Shown here: piece after piece, positions 14,101 to 27,053 of the stretch | Layout: every line of letters begins with the position of its first letter | How positions within the stretch are numbered: the first letter of the stretch is position 1 | From: Porodaedalea pini | Lineage: Eukaryota > Basidiomycota > Agaricomycetes > Hymenochaetales > Hymenochaetaceae | NCBI GenBank assembly: GCA_002794775.1 | Contig: NBAY01000026.1 | Coordinates: 124,001 to 188,000, forward strand | DNA length: 64,000 nt | Reading direction: 5' to 3' | Notes under the pieces: generated by a model | Database searches by the model: none | What the model saw: only the letters and a program-made list of their open reading frames with translations | Told to the model about the DNA's origin: nothing | Program-made: the position numbers and the translations under genes

Positions 14101-14905
14101 CAAGTCATGTTCATTGAAAGCAGTCCACGACACCCACTGGAGAGTACTTGAAAAGAACACGCCGAGCACGTTGTTGACTGCTGGTACCTCTCGATTGCAT
14201 GGCTGACCTTCTGATGACCGTCTAAGCTTTCATCGATCATTCAATCTGGCAGCACAGATTGGTATACGACCTATACGTGAGATTCTGGAATGCAATGGTG
14301 AGTAATTGCTAGCTGGTCTACGCAGGAGTGAACTCACAGATCCATAACGTTTTCTTTCCCCAGCGCATCACTTCGAACACGAGTCGCGGACGTTCTGCTG
14401 ATATAGAATTTTGCTAGAAGGCCAGCCATGAGACTCGAAAAGCGAAGAATGAAGAGACGCGTGTCCGGCTTCCGTTGTCGGTGAGTGAAGCTGTGTGGGA
14501 GAAAATAGACGCTTAGACTGACTGGAATTGATGGCTCACAAAGGCAGATATTGTCCATGGTCCCTGCAGTGTCGTTCTGTGCCCCCAAGGCCTATGCACT
14601 GACATGCGGTGCAATGTTCGAATCGTGCTGGAAGTCCAAGCAAAGTCCAAGCAACATATCGCCGCGTGACGAGACGCGTAGGGTAACAGACACACTGGTT
14701 TATTTGGAACCAATTGTTTGGTCGAGTATACACAGAAATTCCTATTTTAGTGCGCCTTGAACGTCCATTCCCCCCGTTTCCTCTTTCCTCTACAACTGCC
14801 ATCCCCATCCATCCAAACCACCCATTCGTCCCACTCCTCAAGCCACTTCTCCTCTATCACCCGCCTTCTATCGTGGCCAGCATTGACGGTGTCATCCATC
14901 GCACG
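11105..14905. other. Intergenic region, no convincing gene
   Basis: The first 500 bases are T-rich 3' flank of copy B. From 12 to 14.6 kb there are many short frames on both strands with scattered GT/AG pairs (for example 12028-12315 minus, 13864-14151 plus, 14334-14588 minus), but no assembly gave a recognisable protein. They may be decayed exons, which I cannot show. The last 150 bases (about 14763-14875) are a pyrimidine-rich promoter tract like the one before copy B. Confidence 0.45.
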
Positions 14906-16744
14906 ATGAACGGAGGAAACGGACGACATAATTTCCACATCCCGTCATTCAACGACGCAAGCAATAGCTTTGGCAATAGATTGCATTCCAAGTGAGATCC
15001 TCCCCTCCCCCCTTTGAAAGCCTTCTTACGAGTTCTGTTTCAGCCACAGCCCTTACGAGTTCAGCTCGGGGCCTGCATCTGGAATAGACATGTGTGGCTC
15101 TACACAAGTCGAAGAGCTCTGCCGCGAGGCATTTGGAACTGATGGGGCGATGAATTGTCCTCAGTCTGGTCCCGACGCCGAGCTGAGCAAGATCTGCACT
15201 ATTTTTGAGCCCGACATCGTCGATGTTCCGCCTACAGAGTGTGTGGCTTTGACATTACCTTTGACCACTCGACTGACTCTCTGACTCACAGCCACTCCAA
15301 CGCTTCAACCCCAAGCTCATCGACACCACCAGACAACTATTTCCCCTCTCCTTACCTCCAAAATGGCCATGTCCAGGGCTCATATCACCTGGACTCGAAC
15401 CCGATTCCGATTTGGTCCCCGTCACCGACAGCCATGGCCGGACTGTTGTCGCAGTCGAGTCCTGTGTGGTTTGAAGGCGGTCCACAGCCATTTGACATAT
15501 TCCAAAACACGGTCATGGACCCCATCACGCACCATAGAAGGGAGTCGAGTGACTTTATGGGCTTTGCGGGGCCGTTGGCGGATGAAGCTCCGAGTATGCC
15601 TTTGACATCATTGGAAAGTTATGAACAAGCTGGGGCATATCTTCCGTGAGTATTTTATTCTCGTCACTAAACACTATCGCTTACTCTCACCCGTAGGCCT
15701 CTCTCTTACTCATTGGCTACGACGCCGGCAGACTCGCCGTCCGCTCCTCAGACTCCCATCGATGGACCCGGTGAGAGCACTGAGGCGGGTCAGACGCTGT
15801 CGCGCAATCCATTCCATCCCGTCATCATGAATGAACAGGACACAAAGGATGCTCAGTTTCCCAAGCTACCAAACTCCACGTCTACACCACCTACTAGCGT
15901 CGCACATGAAATGGACGATGGGGACGCTCTCCACTCCCCGGTCGATGCGCCTGCTGGCAGTTCTGGACAGTCTTTCGCAATCCAGGTGGACTCCGAGTTG
16001 CCAAGTCTGCCCTCCGTACCGAATCCGAACTCTTCATCGTCAACGAAGAAACGCAAAAGGCCGTCCAACAATCAGAACTCAACGAAGGCTACTCTACCGT
16101 CAGCCTCGCGCACTCAGACTACGAAGGACGCTGCGGTTCCATTTGAAACACGGGAGACACGTCGTCGGTGCAAGGAACTGACCATTAAGTGTCCTGCACC
16201 TGAAGCCGAATCTTCGTTTCCATTCTTATCCGAAATGCTTGGCGATCGAGGACTTTGCAAGTTCAAGGTGATAGATGAAGATGGAGTGGAAGGAGTTTGC
16301 GGGAAACCGCTTGTCAAAGACGCAGGCTCTGTGCGGGGACATTTCGCGCTCCATTACGATCAACTTGGGTATTTCACGAGGAGGGATGCGTTGATAAAGG
16401 CGGCACTGGAGAGAGGACTAAGTGCTGAGGATGCCAAAAAGGAAGATTTCCGTGCGCGTTGCCCATGGTGCGGCAAGGAACCAGCATTATTCGGCGGGTT
16501 GAATCGACACATAGTGGATACGGAGCTGAAAATCAACTCTATGTGTTGTCCGTGTGGGGGGACGAACAGTCGTGGAAATCAGAAGCACAACGGGAAGCGA
16601 CATGAAGATTCGGATACGCACAAAAAGTGGATAGCGAAAATCATGAAGGAGTCGAAGGAAATTAAGAAGGATTGTGAAAGCGCGAAGGAAGAATTTGTGG
16701 AGGGTTCGAGTAAAGGAACGAAACGGATGCGTCGGTGTGAATAG
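14906..16744 (+). CDS. Zinc-finger-family gene (copy C), putative transcription regulator
   Basis: Four exons: 14906-14991, 15044-15238, 15292-15645 and 15697-16744, total 1683 nt, 560 aa; every intron is phase 2 and 50-53 nt long. The layout matches copy B: a short first exon, an exon with the CTIFEPD segment, a Ser/Pro-rich exon and a long last exon holding the domain. A basic patch KKRKRPS lies near residue 325. The Cys/His module comprises a first unit with CKFKV, CGKPL and H-x3-H, a second unit CPWCGKEP..LNRH, and a third unit starting CCPCG with RHEDSDTH. Spacings depart from classical C2H2, so metal binding is plausible rather than certain. The tail is Lys-rich (KKDCESAKEE, then KGTKRMRR). 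It lies in direct orientation 3.8 kb downstream of copy B. A role as a nuclear regulator is inference. Confidence 0.77.
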
Positions 16745-19432
16745 GCGGATGTACGCATTGATTCCTGTTCTCTGTTACCATTTGTCTTACGACCTTCTCC
16801 TTACCGTACCAAACAGTTGCTATCGACGTTATTGGCTTCTGCCCCTTTAGCGACGTCATCAACGAGGTTTGTATTGATAGTCAGCAGTCTAAACAAATGT
16901 ACAACAAAGCAATGTTAGTACGCGCATGTAAATACCAACCTGCAGGTGATTTGCGACTTTTACCGAACGCATAACTGTAGGCGACTGATCTCCAGCACTA
17001 CTAAGCACGAAGTCAAATGAGATGTTCCGAGTCTCTAGATCTGTATCCGACATCAGTTCAATTCTGGCGACTCACGTAGCATCTCGACCTCTACAGAGTG
17101 GCCGGTGCTAGTAGGTCCATATATGCCCCTTTGCGTCCCTTCGTCATTTGGTGCTTCAAAGGAATTCTCTTCAAGTCTCACAGGGGATCCGGAGTGAAAA
17201 GAAAAGAAAAGGTGAAAGTACGTAGTTTAATATGAGGGACCTTTGGCAGCGAGTGGCAGAAACTCAGTGGAAGTACTTCAAATGTTCTTGGACCATTCGG
17301 CCGCACGATGGACCATGGCACTGTGGCCCCAGAGTTTCGTGCTTCCATATTATCATAAGGTTTTAAGTTTTGTGCTTATACTTGTTTGGTTCCCGCCAAA
17401 TTGTGCCGGTCGTCGTAGCGAGAAAAGCTCGTGCTTGCCAGCAGCCAGTGGAAATTCTGCAAGAAAATGAGAAAATTTTAATTGATAGAAGGTATGAATC
17501 AACTTATTCGGATATATGTCATTTTGGTTACGAGATGGGTGGCGGAATAAAAATGAAAACTGCCTCGCGTCTTGCTGCGACCTATTGTCTTTCTTCGCCT
17601 TCTTTGCACGCCCGCCATCGCATTTTTTGGCCGGAGCTCAGCTGATGTTTGCTGCTTCTATTTCCCACGTCTGTTCCTTTATCGATGACGTGGATGACTG
17701 GTCAAACGACCTCTCCCCCTTTTGCTCCTTTCCTGGAAGACGGTTTCGTTGACAGAAATGTCTTCCCCTTGCTTGAAATATTTTCCAAGTGCACACAACC
17801 CACGTGGGAGGTGCATCATTAGGAAGATTTGAAAGCAACTCATTGTGCCAGTCCGAGGGACGCTCCAAGCAGCAAAATCACTTCGGAGCCGTATCTAGGT
17901 AACTCTGCAGTCGACCGACGTCATTCAGTACTCATGGAGGTTCTTAATTATAGAGTGGAGTACGTTTTCTAGCTTGTTTTCATCGTTGGATGTTTGCTGT
18001 TTTCGAATCGTCAGGATCGCAGAGGTGGCCCGCCAGCAGTACTCCATCTCCACCTTCCTCCCTGCTGAAAGGACGCATTATTGTCGAAGTCTGTCGATCA
18101 AAGGCCGTACTACATCTGTGCGTATATGCAAGCCGAGTTTCTCTGCGGGTTGATGTTTGCTCTTTGACAGGGGCTTGAAGCAATGAAGTTTGGTGTTGTC
18201 GATCATTCAACATATCCCAAAACTGCCGAAAGTACCGTAAGACATGGACACAGCCTCTACCTTTCCGATTCTTGTTACAGGTTGCTTCGGAAAAGTACAG
18301 TATGCTCTGGAGCACATGTATGTCAACGTACTCCAGGACTCGGATATGTGGAGAAACAGTGAGTTATCAGGAAATTTGAGTCGTCGAGTTTGTATTTAAT
18401 ACATGTCTACAGTTTAAGCCTCAAGCCTCGTTCACAGACATGTTCTTCAGGCATCGATCTGAGACCTTTGCTATCTATGTACTATCAAAGAAACAAAATG
18501 GAAGCACTGTCACAAGCCTCGGACTGAATACTAATCTACTGTGGTATTTGATAAGCTGTTATACTCTGACTCAATCAATCATTTCTGAATCATACACTCT
18601 GCGAAGTCGATCTTAATCCAGCTATGCTTTGCTTCTCCTTTATTCTCACCTGGGAAGACATAGTGGAAAGGAAACATACTTGCGATGGTATCTGGCTCCT
18701 CCGTTCTGGGTTTCGAAGAAGGGATACTGTGGCCTTTCAAATTAGGTCTCCTCGGGCATAAAACTCAGGCCACCTCCATCTTAACTATCTTCGATTTCTG
18801 TTAAAGAGATTCCTGAATTTGAAATAGACAAGCACAGCCGCAGAAGTAATTTTTGAGGACAAATATATAGGGGTGAGTCCATGTTTGTTTTGCTTATGAT
18901 TTTGATCGTCAGACCATGAGTATCCAGATCACTAGAAGGACCAATCTCAAACAATACACAGATCGGCTTCTTCATGTGTCAGAGAAACACTAATCTATAC
19001 AACTTATCGGGTTGGCTCATTCTGGCGCAGCGCTGGAATCAATTGAATTTTATTCGATTGTAGAAGCCTGCATTGAATATCTGATGGTAGCCAAGACCGA
19101 AAGTACAGAGAGGCAAGGTGGCTTTCGTGCATCTGGCAGCGAGGTGGCAAGTCCAAAAATTCGGCGCACGCTGTAGCATCTAATTATATCTCACGACTGA
19201 ATTTTGAGATCCGTCGCCGCTTTCGTCCCCCTTACCTATTTTGGATTTCAAGTTTTCCGAATCCGATTTTGTGTTGACCTGTGTTGAGAAAGAACTCTTC
19301 GCTTGGTCGACAGTTATAATTCGGAGGTTGCATTGACTCCTTCACGAGTCTCATCTGCTCCCCCCCCCTCCAACTCCTCATTCTCTTTTCGTCATCTGAG
19401 CTGCTTTTTTTGTTCTTCTCTAAAGTGTCTCG
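16745..19432. other. Intergenic region, no convincing gene
   Basis: About 2.7 kb between copies C and D. Short open frames exist (17243-17470 plus, 17980-18315 minus) without recognisable motifs. The 100 bases ahead of 19433 contain the C-run and T-rich tract expected of a promoter. Confidence 0.5.
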
Positions 19433-21635
19433 ATGCTTCAAATGTACGGCGCAGGAGATAAGCAAGGCCTAGATAGTCCTTTGTGGCTCGATGGGTCAGA
19501 CGAGCATACTTTAGACGCGATCGACGACACAATCAGCAGCCTGCTTTCTTACCTGGCGTATGCCTCTAGATCCACTTTGTATTTCACTCATCTCACCTCA
19601 TCCAGTCCACCAAGGCGAACTCTCGGGCTCAGCAGTATTGAAGCTGTCCATGGCGAAGTGATGCCTCTTCGGTATTCTCGCACAGCCAATGGTTTTCAAG
19701 CCGCCAACGACCTGAGAGCCTCTTTGGCGACTTGTCTACCCCCACCAACGTTTGGAACGAATTATATCAAGACGGATAAGGAAAACACATTGCATACACA
19801 ATTGCCTGCTGATAGGTATGAAGCCATTACATTTTATTTATTGCCCTTCGCTTAATTCCTCATTTCCAAGTCTTCCAAGTCTTAACCCGCTTGTAGTACA
19901 GCATTCCCAGCCAAACCAACAGCCCATTAAATACTCAGCCAAAGGATGGTGTCCAGAGCTCTCCCGTACTGTCGGAAACGTACTTCCAAACGAATCCTCA
20001 TTGACAACACACCCATCCTCGACAACTCGCTCTTTGAGCTCTCCAACCTCGGTCGATCCACTGATAGGTGACATCGAGGCCATGCTTGATGAAATGAGAT
20101 CTTCTCTGGTGGGCGCGCTGGACAATTCATCTCTAGAGCTCCTCTCCGGGCCTCATTCGGATGGCTCCGGAGCCCCACCACTAGTAGAGATGTGCGATTG
20201 GAAAAATAGGTCCGGGTTCAGATCACTTCTTCTTGACGATGTCTGACTTCTCTCTGCTCAGCAACAACTTGTATGCGCTGCCATTCCTAGAAGATAAAGG
20301 AATTGACGAATTGCAACTGCCGTCTGCCTCGACATTTGAAGCATTTGCACTTCCCGCTGCGTCTACAAATAGTGACTTGACATCGGGACTGCAGGCGATT
20401 ATTCCGCCTATTTCCAAGCTGTGTGCTGTTGAAGAAGTGAACTGTTATGGCCACGCCGTTGATGAATCTGAGAGCCCGCCTGGAGCATTGGGAAACAACT
20501 TTGAACCTTCATCTGATCACCGTGATATGTAAGCTCATGCTTTCTTCATTCGTTCTACTCCAAGTACTAAGTAACTTCTTTTACTCAAGCACTCAAGAAG
20601 AGCTTCCGTCCAGCGAAAGATCCCCTCTGCAGACATTATCGCTGATTATGGACTCGAGTTTAGACTGCATGAGGTACGTGATCATCATTCTCTTCATGAT
20701 CTTGAAAATAGTTTGCTGAAGGAAATGCATCATTTATGCATACCGCGACTTCCAGCAGAACTTCGTCATCTAAAAATTATGATACCAATTCGAAGGCTCC
20801 TACCTCCATGAATATGGACTGGACCCACTTTCCGCTATCTTCCAGGACCCCTCTCCACCCCGCCATACAATTTCCTACCTTAACAACTTTCGACTTTTTC
20901 GTTCCTCACAACATTCAGTCCAGGCCGTCTTCTCCTCTTCTGTCGGACTCACTCCTGACCACAAAGCACGATGACGAATATAGAGACAAAGGAAAGCGCC
21001 ATGCAATTGAGGACGACACGGTTGAGCTCGGAAATCCACACTCCATAAAACGGTACAAGAAAAACCCGGAGGACCACCACATCGCATCGCCGCAGCCGAC
21101 ACAACATGTCAACTCGCTGTCATCTTTGACATGTGGGAGCACTCAAGAAATAAGTTCTCACTTAATTTCATCATCAAATGACAACGCTGTCCTCCCTGTC
21201 TCTGAGCCTCAAACCGAAGGAACAACTCCAGACTATAGGGCAGTCAATCGAAGCCCTGTGCCATCTCAGACGATCGAAAAGGTAACACCTATTTTCACCG
21301 AACCACCTACATCTATGCTTGCGGAGGCGCTGCCATCGGAGCATATCTCCTTCGAAGAAACCGTTTCCTGTCCCATACTGGTCACGCGAGCAAATGATGT
21401 TGAGGAAGAATGCAGTCACCGCATACGACTCAAAATGAAAGCTATGGAAATGCACTTAGCCACCCATGGTCTCGCCATGCAGACAGACGGCTGCGGAAGA
21501 ATCATATGCGATTGGTGCGTTGCGTATCCGGATGGAAAGGTCAAGACGAACTGTCAGCGTGGCAACTTTGTTAGGCATGTCAGAGACACGCATCATGAGC
21601 TCCGAGGGAAGAAATGTCCGGACTGTGGCGACTAA
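19433..21635 (+). CDS. Zinc-finger-family gene (copy D), last finger cut by a stop codon
   Basis: Six exons: 19433-19557, 19606-19815, 19880-20209, 20262-20528, 20590-20673 and 20756-21635, total 1896 nt, 631 aa; all five introns are phase 2. Exon 3 is 330 nt, the same as exon 3 of copy B. The protein is Ser/Thr/Pro-rich, with a short patch KGKRHAIEDD and, near the end, a Cys/His unit (CGRIICDWC..NFVRHVRDTH). It then reads KCPDCGD followed by TAA at 21633-21635. The same frame continues after the stop with LSRQSTVLRHKRH, which would complete a C-x2-C-x12-H finger, so the stop falls inside the last finger. This could be a pseudogenising mutation, an allele or a functional truncation. Exon 6 has tandem acceptors three bases apart (20755 and 20758). 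Intron 1 (48 nt) is in frame and could be skipped by splicing. Confidence 0.72.
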
Positions 21636-24600
21636 TTATCGCGCCAGAGCACTGTGCTGCGCCATAAACGTCACAGTTGCAGAGCTAATGTATCCCGTTC
21701 GCTTTCCTAGTCGTTCATCTTCTGTCGGCCTCCCTGTATGCTTTACTTTTTCTTTTCTTTTTCTTTTTTTGCGATGAATCAGTAGTTTGGGGTTTTAACT
21801 GTTCTTCAGCGCCACCTTATACCGACTTACTATTGTTATGACAGTCACGTAGCCAATTTCGATACCACATGTGCCTCTTCTGCTATTAGTCTAGTCATTC
21901 GACTGTATGTTGTTTCCTTGATTGTATTTCTGCTTGTATAATTCATTGCGAACTTCGTGCTTGATTCGATAGTATGCCGTGCCTCGGGCTTTGTGAACTA
22001 GCTTGTAATAGTGGCCCCATCTGCAACATGAAGTTAGCAACGTCTCACGATGCTGTATATCCTCATGCATAAATGCTTGGCTGCTAGTAACCGGTCGTAG
22101 AAGAGCCTCAAGAAGCCGTACTTTGATTTAGGATTTCGTCAGCCTTCAAGGTTGATATGCATTTAGCTTGTTGACTTGCACATACTCAGTGAATGGATCA
22201 TGCCCGCAAGCTGCAAGCAAGAAGATCATGATGCTGAGACACAAGCCAAATAAGAAGAGCACATGCAATGTGCCTCCTTTGCGAGCCTTGGACGTCGTTG
22301 GACCAATCACCATCACTGTTTGGCAGGTGAGAGGATCAGTCAAGTAGATCAGCGTTGAAGGATAAGCACATAGTGAGCCCGTTCTCTGGGGGGTGGATGT
22401 TCTGCGGGTCAACTTATGACAGTAGACGAATCAGAATCTCACTGAGAACCTATTCGTGGGTAGGAAATCAGCTTTTTTTCACCTCTAACGTGGTTCGCCA
22501 ACGTGGTGCAAGAACCCGCGCATTAGAGTCTCTGATTCGAAATACCTTTGAATTGCTGAGGGAAAAGCAAGAGTTAGTTAAGGGCCGCGGACGAGGATGC
22601 GATTCATAAAAGATTCACAGACCCGGAACAAAGTAGGCTGTTCAAAATAGACGACAGTGAAAGTTCTCCCTCTCATTGATATGGAGCTCGGAAAACTGTA
22701 ACGTACTTCTTAATATCCGTTTTCCGACGCGCATTGTCGAGCTAAGTACACCACGGAGTCTGAGAGCAAATAGTTTGCTAGACAAATATGAGGCGGCGCG
22801 AGCTATATCTTGGTTCCGCTTGCTCTAGGCACAAGAATAACATGCCGTAAGATCAAGGGCCTAATGAAAGACGGGCGTGAAGAATGCGCACCTCCCCTTG
22901 TCGAGGCCATGATCGTCGTTCCGTAAACTGACTTCTCGTACCCGCGGAAGTTTCAAGCACGATGAAGTGGAACCTTACACAGCATCCAGCCCGTGACAGC
23001 GGTGTTGAAATCCAACCGGGTGTACATCCTTAGAAGAATGGGACAAGCTGAGCATTCCCACATGCAGTGATTTGAGACGCGACCCTATACAGTCAAGTTT
23101 AGCAGAACTTTGGGAATTTCGTGAGTTAGCCGCAATGAGCGACCGACGCTCCCAGAACCTTACCGAGGAAAATTCTTGAGCTTCCCGCGAAGAAGAGCGA
23201 ACCCATTAATTTGGTGCACGTCCTCGAGGGATGAAGGTGATAATGAAGCGGCTTCTAGGATCGGCGAGAAATGAGAGGTTAGATGGAATCTCTCGCTCCG
23301 CTAAGCTCCACAGTCCTAGAGGCCTGATTTATTGATCATCATCAGCACCTTCTGCATGCGTGGACGACAGCGGGGTGTTGTCCGTAATCGTGCCGCGAGC
23401 GGAGTTACTCGTGTTCAAAAACCTTGCGATCCGATGCACTCGTTCAAGAAGGGATGATCCTTGGAAGGGCTCCCAGAGAATCAGCCTCGTGAGCTTGTCG
23501 TGAAGTGGAGCGTTGATCTAATATGAAGAGGATCAAGGTCAGTCCGCAAAAATGTACCCAGCGGAGCGCCTTACGAGAGTCAGGGGTCGACATAATATAG
23601 ATAACAGTTCTGAAAACAAGCGGGATCAACTCGCTCCGGATATGCCGTCGGCTGCTTGAGGCACAAATGCACATTGGAAATGGATTATGAATCGCGGACT
23701 AAATTTCTGACCACTGGACCATACTGCTCTTGCCGTATAACATAGAAAGTGCTGTGTGTAGATCACGGTTAAGTCGCAACTGAGTAACAAACGTGCGACT
23801 CACTCTTCTTGCCGTTTGGACCGGACTAACTTCGCTCAGGCAGCGTTGATCAAAATCGCTTCTGCTGGACGTCGGCCTACACTTCGATGTGCTTGTTCGG
23901 GTTCCATAAAGCCATACTCCCACTGTACATATGGTTAGCATATGACCCTCTTTCCTAGAGGGTAAAACAGCGTGAGATCGCATGTCTATGACGACGTGTA
24001 CGCTACAGTGATGCTATCAAGTATGAAAATAAAGTCAGTATGCTCATGGGATGGTTGTTATTCGGAATTTGGAAAGACTCCTACTATTTGTATGGGAAGC
24101 TATGTAGGTCTTCACTCCGGAGTAGTGAATTGCGCGCTTCAAACGTATGCAGAAGAAACAGGAGACAGTGAGCAAGTTGGCGGGATGACTAATGAACAGT
24201 AATATTTTTATTTGATGCGTGTTTGATCTTGATGATCATGAGCCATCGCGGTTCGAATGGCTTGCCGTGTCAAGTGAAGACAAATGTCAGTCCCGAGATC
24301 GTTGACGGTTCGCGGCATCAGCGAGAGACGCGCGCGAGACCTACTGTATTTGGAAAACGTTCCAGTTCGGCTCGTATATTCATTGTCATTGATGCTGTAG
24401 GCCCGCTGTAACGGCATTTCGGTGGTGGTAGTCGTGATCAATATACATATATTACTGTAGGCCTTTCGGTGACTCCAATAGGTTCCCTTGCGCTTCGAGT
24501 CCCATTACGATGACTACCCGCGAACCGGCAAACCCGATGCGATCTGCATCTCGTAACACGTCTCCTTCCGCTCTGACGCATATCTATGGGCGCTGAAGCA

Positions 24601-27053
24601 GCACGAAATCTTAAAGGACGAATTCGGCACAAGTCATAATCACACCGGGTGTCACGCCAGGCCGAATTCGCCGGAAAGGTATAAAAGACGCGTCGTTCCA
24701 ACATGAATCTCTCTCAGCTGGACTGCAAAGTTCCCCAGCCTCACCCACGAGTCAAGGCGAGACTTTCAGGTCGTCGTCGTCAAGCACAATGGCGAGCTTG
24801 TTCGATACACTTCCTCTTTTCTTTCTTTACTCTTACTGTTTACCCCTCTCTTCACGACGTTGGCAGCGTCCTGCTGGCGTTGTTGCATCTCTGGTTGGAC
24901 ATGACCTATACGACCATCAGAGGACGCCTGCTAAAGCCTATACTCATGCATTTCTGCTTTGATCCCTGTCCGCAGGGCACTGCAGCTTGTTGAGTGGTGG
25001 CGGCCGCAAGGATCCGCTGTTCGTCTGGTATATTTCACCGTCTCACTTGAATCTGCATGTTGTTTCGTTTCTCCTGACCGCAAAGCATTCTCTCCAACTG
25101 TATTCCGAAAAGAAAGAAATTATCAATATCCTCTTCAATCTGCACCATTGTTTACATCTCCTGTAAATGCCATCCGATATTTTTATTATTTTCACGCATA
25201 TCCCGAGTGTGCTTTGTAACTGCTTTCATGCTTGGGAAATAAGAATACGTCGACAGCTTCTGAGATGTCCGAAGCATGGACGGACTGCAATCATCCCCAA
25301 CTCATGGATATTGTCGTGTGTAAGAATGTCTGCGCAGTACGTCGAATACGATCTAGAAGCTGAAAGCAGAGTCTCTTGTGACGTGGAAGCAAAGACTTAT
25401 TAAATAGACCTGGGCTTTCGCTTCTTTACGAGCCTACGCCATTACCCCGGAATAAAACGCCATTGTTAGCTCAGACATCGTGATCGAGGCAAGCAACCTC
25501 AGCTACGACCCAGCCACAATGCGTTTATCTTTCTGCAGGCACGGAAGCAAAGGAAGGCAGATAAAAAAAAAAGAGTCAAAGCGCCTCTGATCGCTGATAC
25601 GAACGGCGGACGGAAGCCGTCGGGCGGCGGGACTGCGCCTATAGTGCGCGACAGAAGACGCACAATCACATTATGTCTATATATTCGCTGTTTTATTGCC
25701 CCCCATCCGCACACTCATCAGTTCCGCGAGTCGGATAATCTCGAGAGCATTGGCAGGGGCAGCATTAAGGCGCCTTGATGATCCAGGCTTGTGAAATTGA
25801 TTATCGGGGACGGAGAGGTCTTTAAATAGCCATTCGACCATGAGCAGTCCCATAAGGCCCCAGATGTTGTATAGGAGGGATCCCACGAGATAACGACTTA
25901 CTTCTTCAAAACTATGCAGTGAGATCCAGAACATAGATGCGCCAGGGCGAAGCGAAATCACCCCGAGTCCCAGGACTTGTTTTGAGCACTTGTTCACCGT
26001 ACAGATCCGTGAGTGTTGATTGCAAAGTTGGGGCGGCACGGAACTAAGTCTCATATGGATAACACATTCCGATGTTGAGAATCAGTACCGATAAATTGGG
26101 TACCCGGATTCATTTCCGTGTTGCTTTAGAAATACGCATGTTGCGAGCGCTACAGGCATCGTAAGTTGTGATGCGCTGGACGGGAGCTAGTAAGGTCTTT
26201 GCACATTCGAGTCCGGTCATGGGATCCTTCGAAGGCCTGATACCAGGATGATTTACGTTGATGCATGGAAGCAGGAGAGCAGATAGGTGTCTTCGAAGAG
26301 CTTTCGCAACAAGTCGACGATGCCTCTCACCCTCCAATGATACTGAAACCGGATTGTCGGAGACCGTAAGTAGAACATTGACGATACGCCCAATCTGCTG
26401 TTTTTTCAAACCTGAGCGAGGCGACGCAGCACGCCTTCTTCAATTTTTTACATCCGCTCTAGAAGGAAGCAAAATTAGATCCGCATGAACGACAGAAGAG
26501 CATAGACACGGCTCTCGGTAGCTTGCGGCTATTGCGCAATTCTATGATAGTCGGCATAGTTTAGGATATGAAGGAGTTGGTGGCCGCATGTTTTTCATAG
26601 AACTTTGGACTGTGTAAACAGTTCGTGCTTCAATAGACTCTGCTCGGCACGAGACTCGACCTACGATTCAACGAACCGGACGTTGTGCGAGAGTGTCTAG
26701 ACCACACGTAAATGTTGTCCGAAGCTCAGGCTTTGGACACTACTGAGCTTGACCAATCGCCACACAGATGCACAGATGTCCAAGCTGAACGCATTATTGG
26801 CGCCGCCGGAAATATCGAGAAGAAAATTGGCACAGCTGATCGGTAACGAGGACATTGCTGATTTCCAGTTGCTAGGACTTGCCATGATACGTGATAAAAC
26901 GCTGGAATGAACCTATATTTTTGTTTCTACACCTGGTTTTCGTCCCGCTGCAGACTGATATGATTAAGCAGGGATGACCACATTTGACTGCCATACATTG
27001 AGTAGAGTGCGATCAACACTCAGAAGCGGACAAGGATTGAATTCAGGCTAGAA
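21636..27053. other. Gene-poor region, nothing recognised
   Basis: The start includes the out-of-frame-free continuation of the last finger of copy D (to about 21680). A short minus-strand frame at 22146-22412 carries one hydrophobic stretch (VLFLFGLCLSIMIFLLAAC), and frames at 25677-26054 and 26110-26409 on the minus strand have no known motif; I could not splice any of them into a convincing gene. A TATA-like box (GGTATAAAAG) lies at about 24676-24685 on the plus strand but leads into no sound reading frame. The region may hold decayed exons. Confidence 0.4.

Noticed and set aside
22146..22412. Minus-strand frame with one hydrophobic segment
   Set aside because: Single short segment with no flanking exons that splice in frame; could be chance.
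24676..24990. TATA box with a following frame rich in Leu/Phe, like a small secreted protein
   Set aside because: The hydrophobic stretch lies in a frame without a suitable ATG, and no mature part follows; a hydrophobin or pheromone gene cannot be supported.
25677..26885. Possible multi-exon minus-strand gene
   Set aside because: Three short frames could not be joined by acceptable introns and match no family I know.
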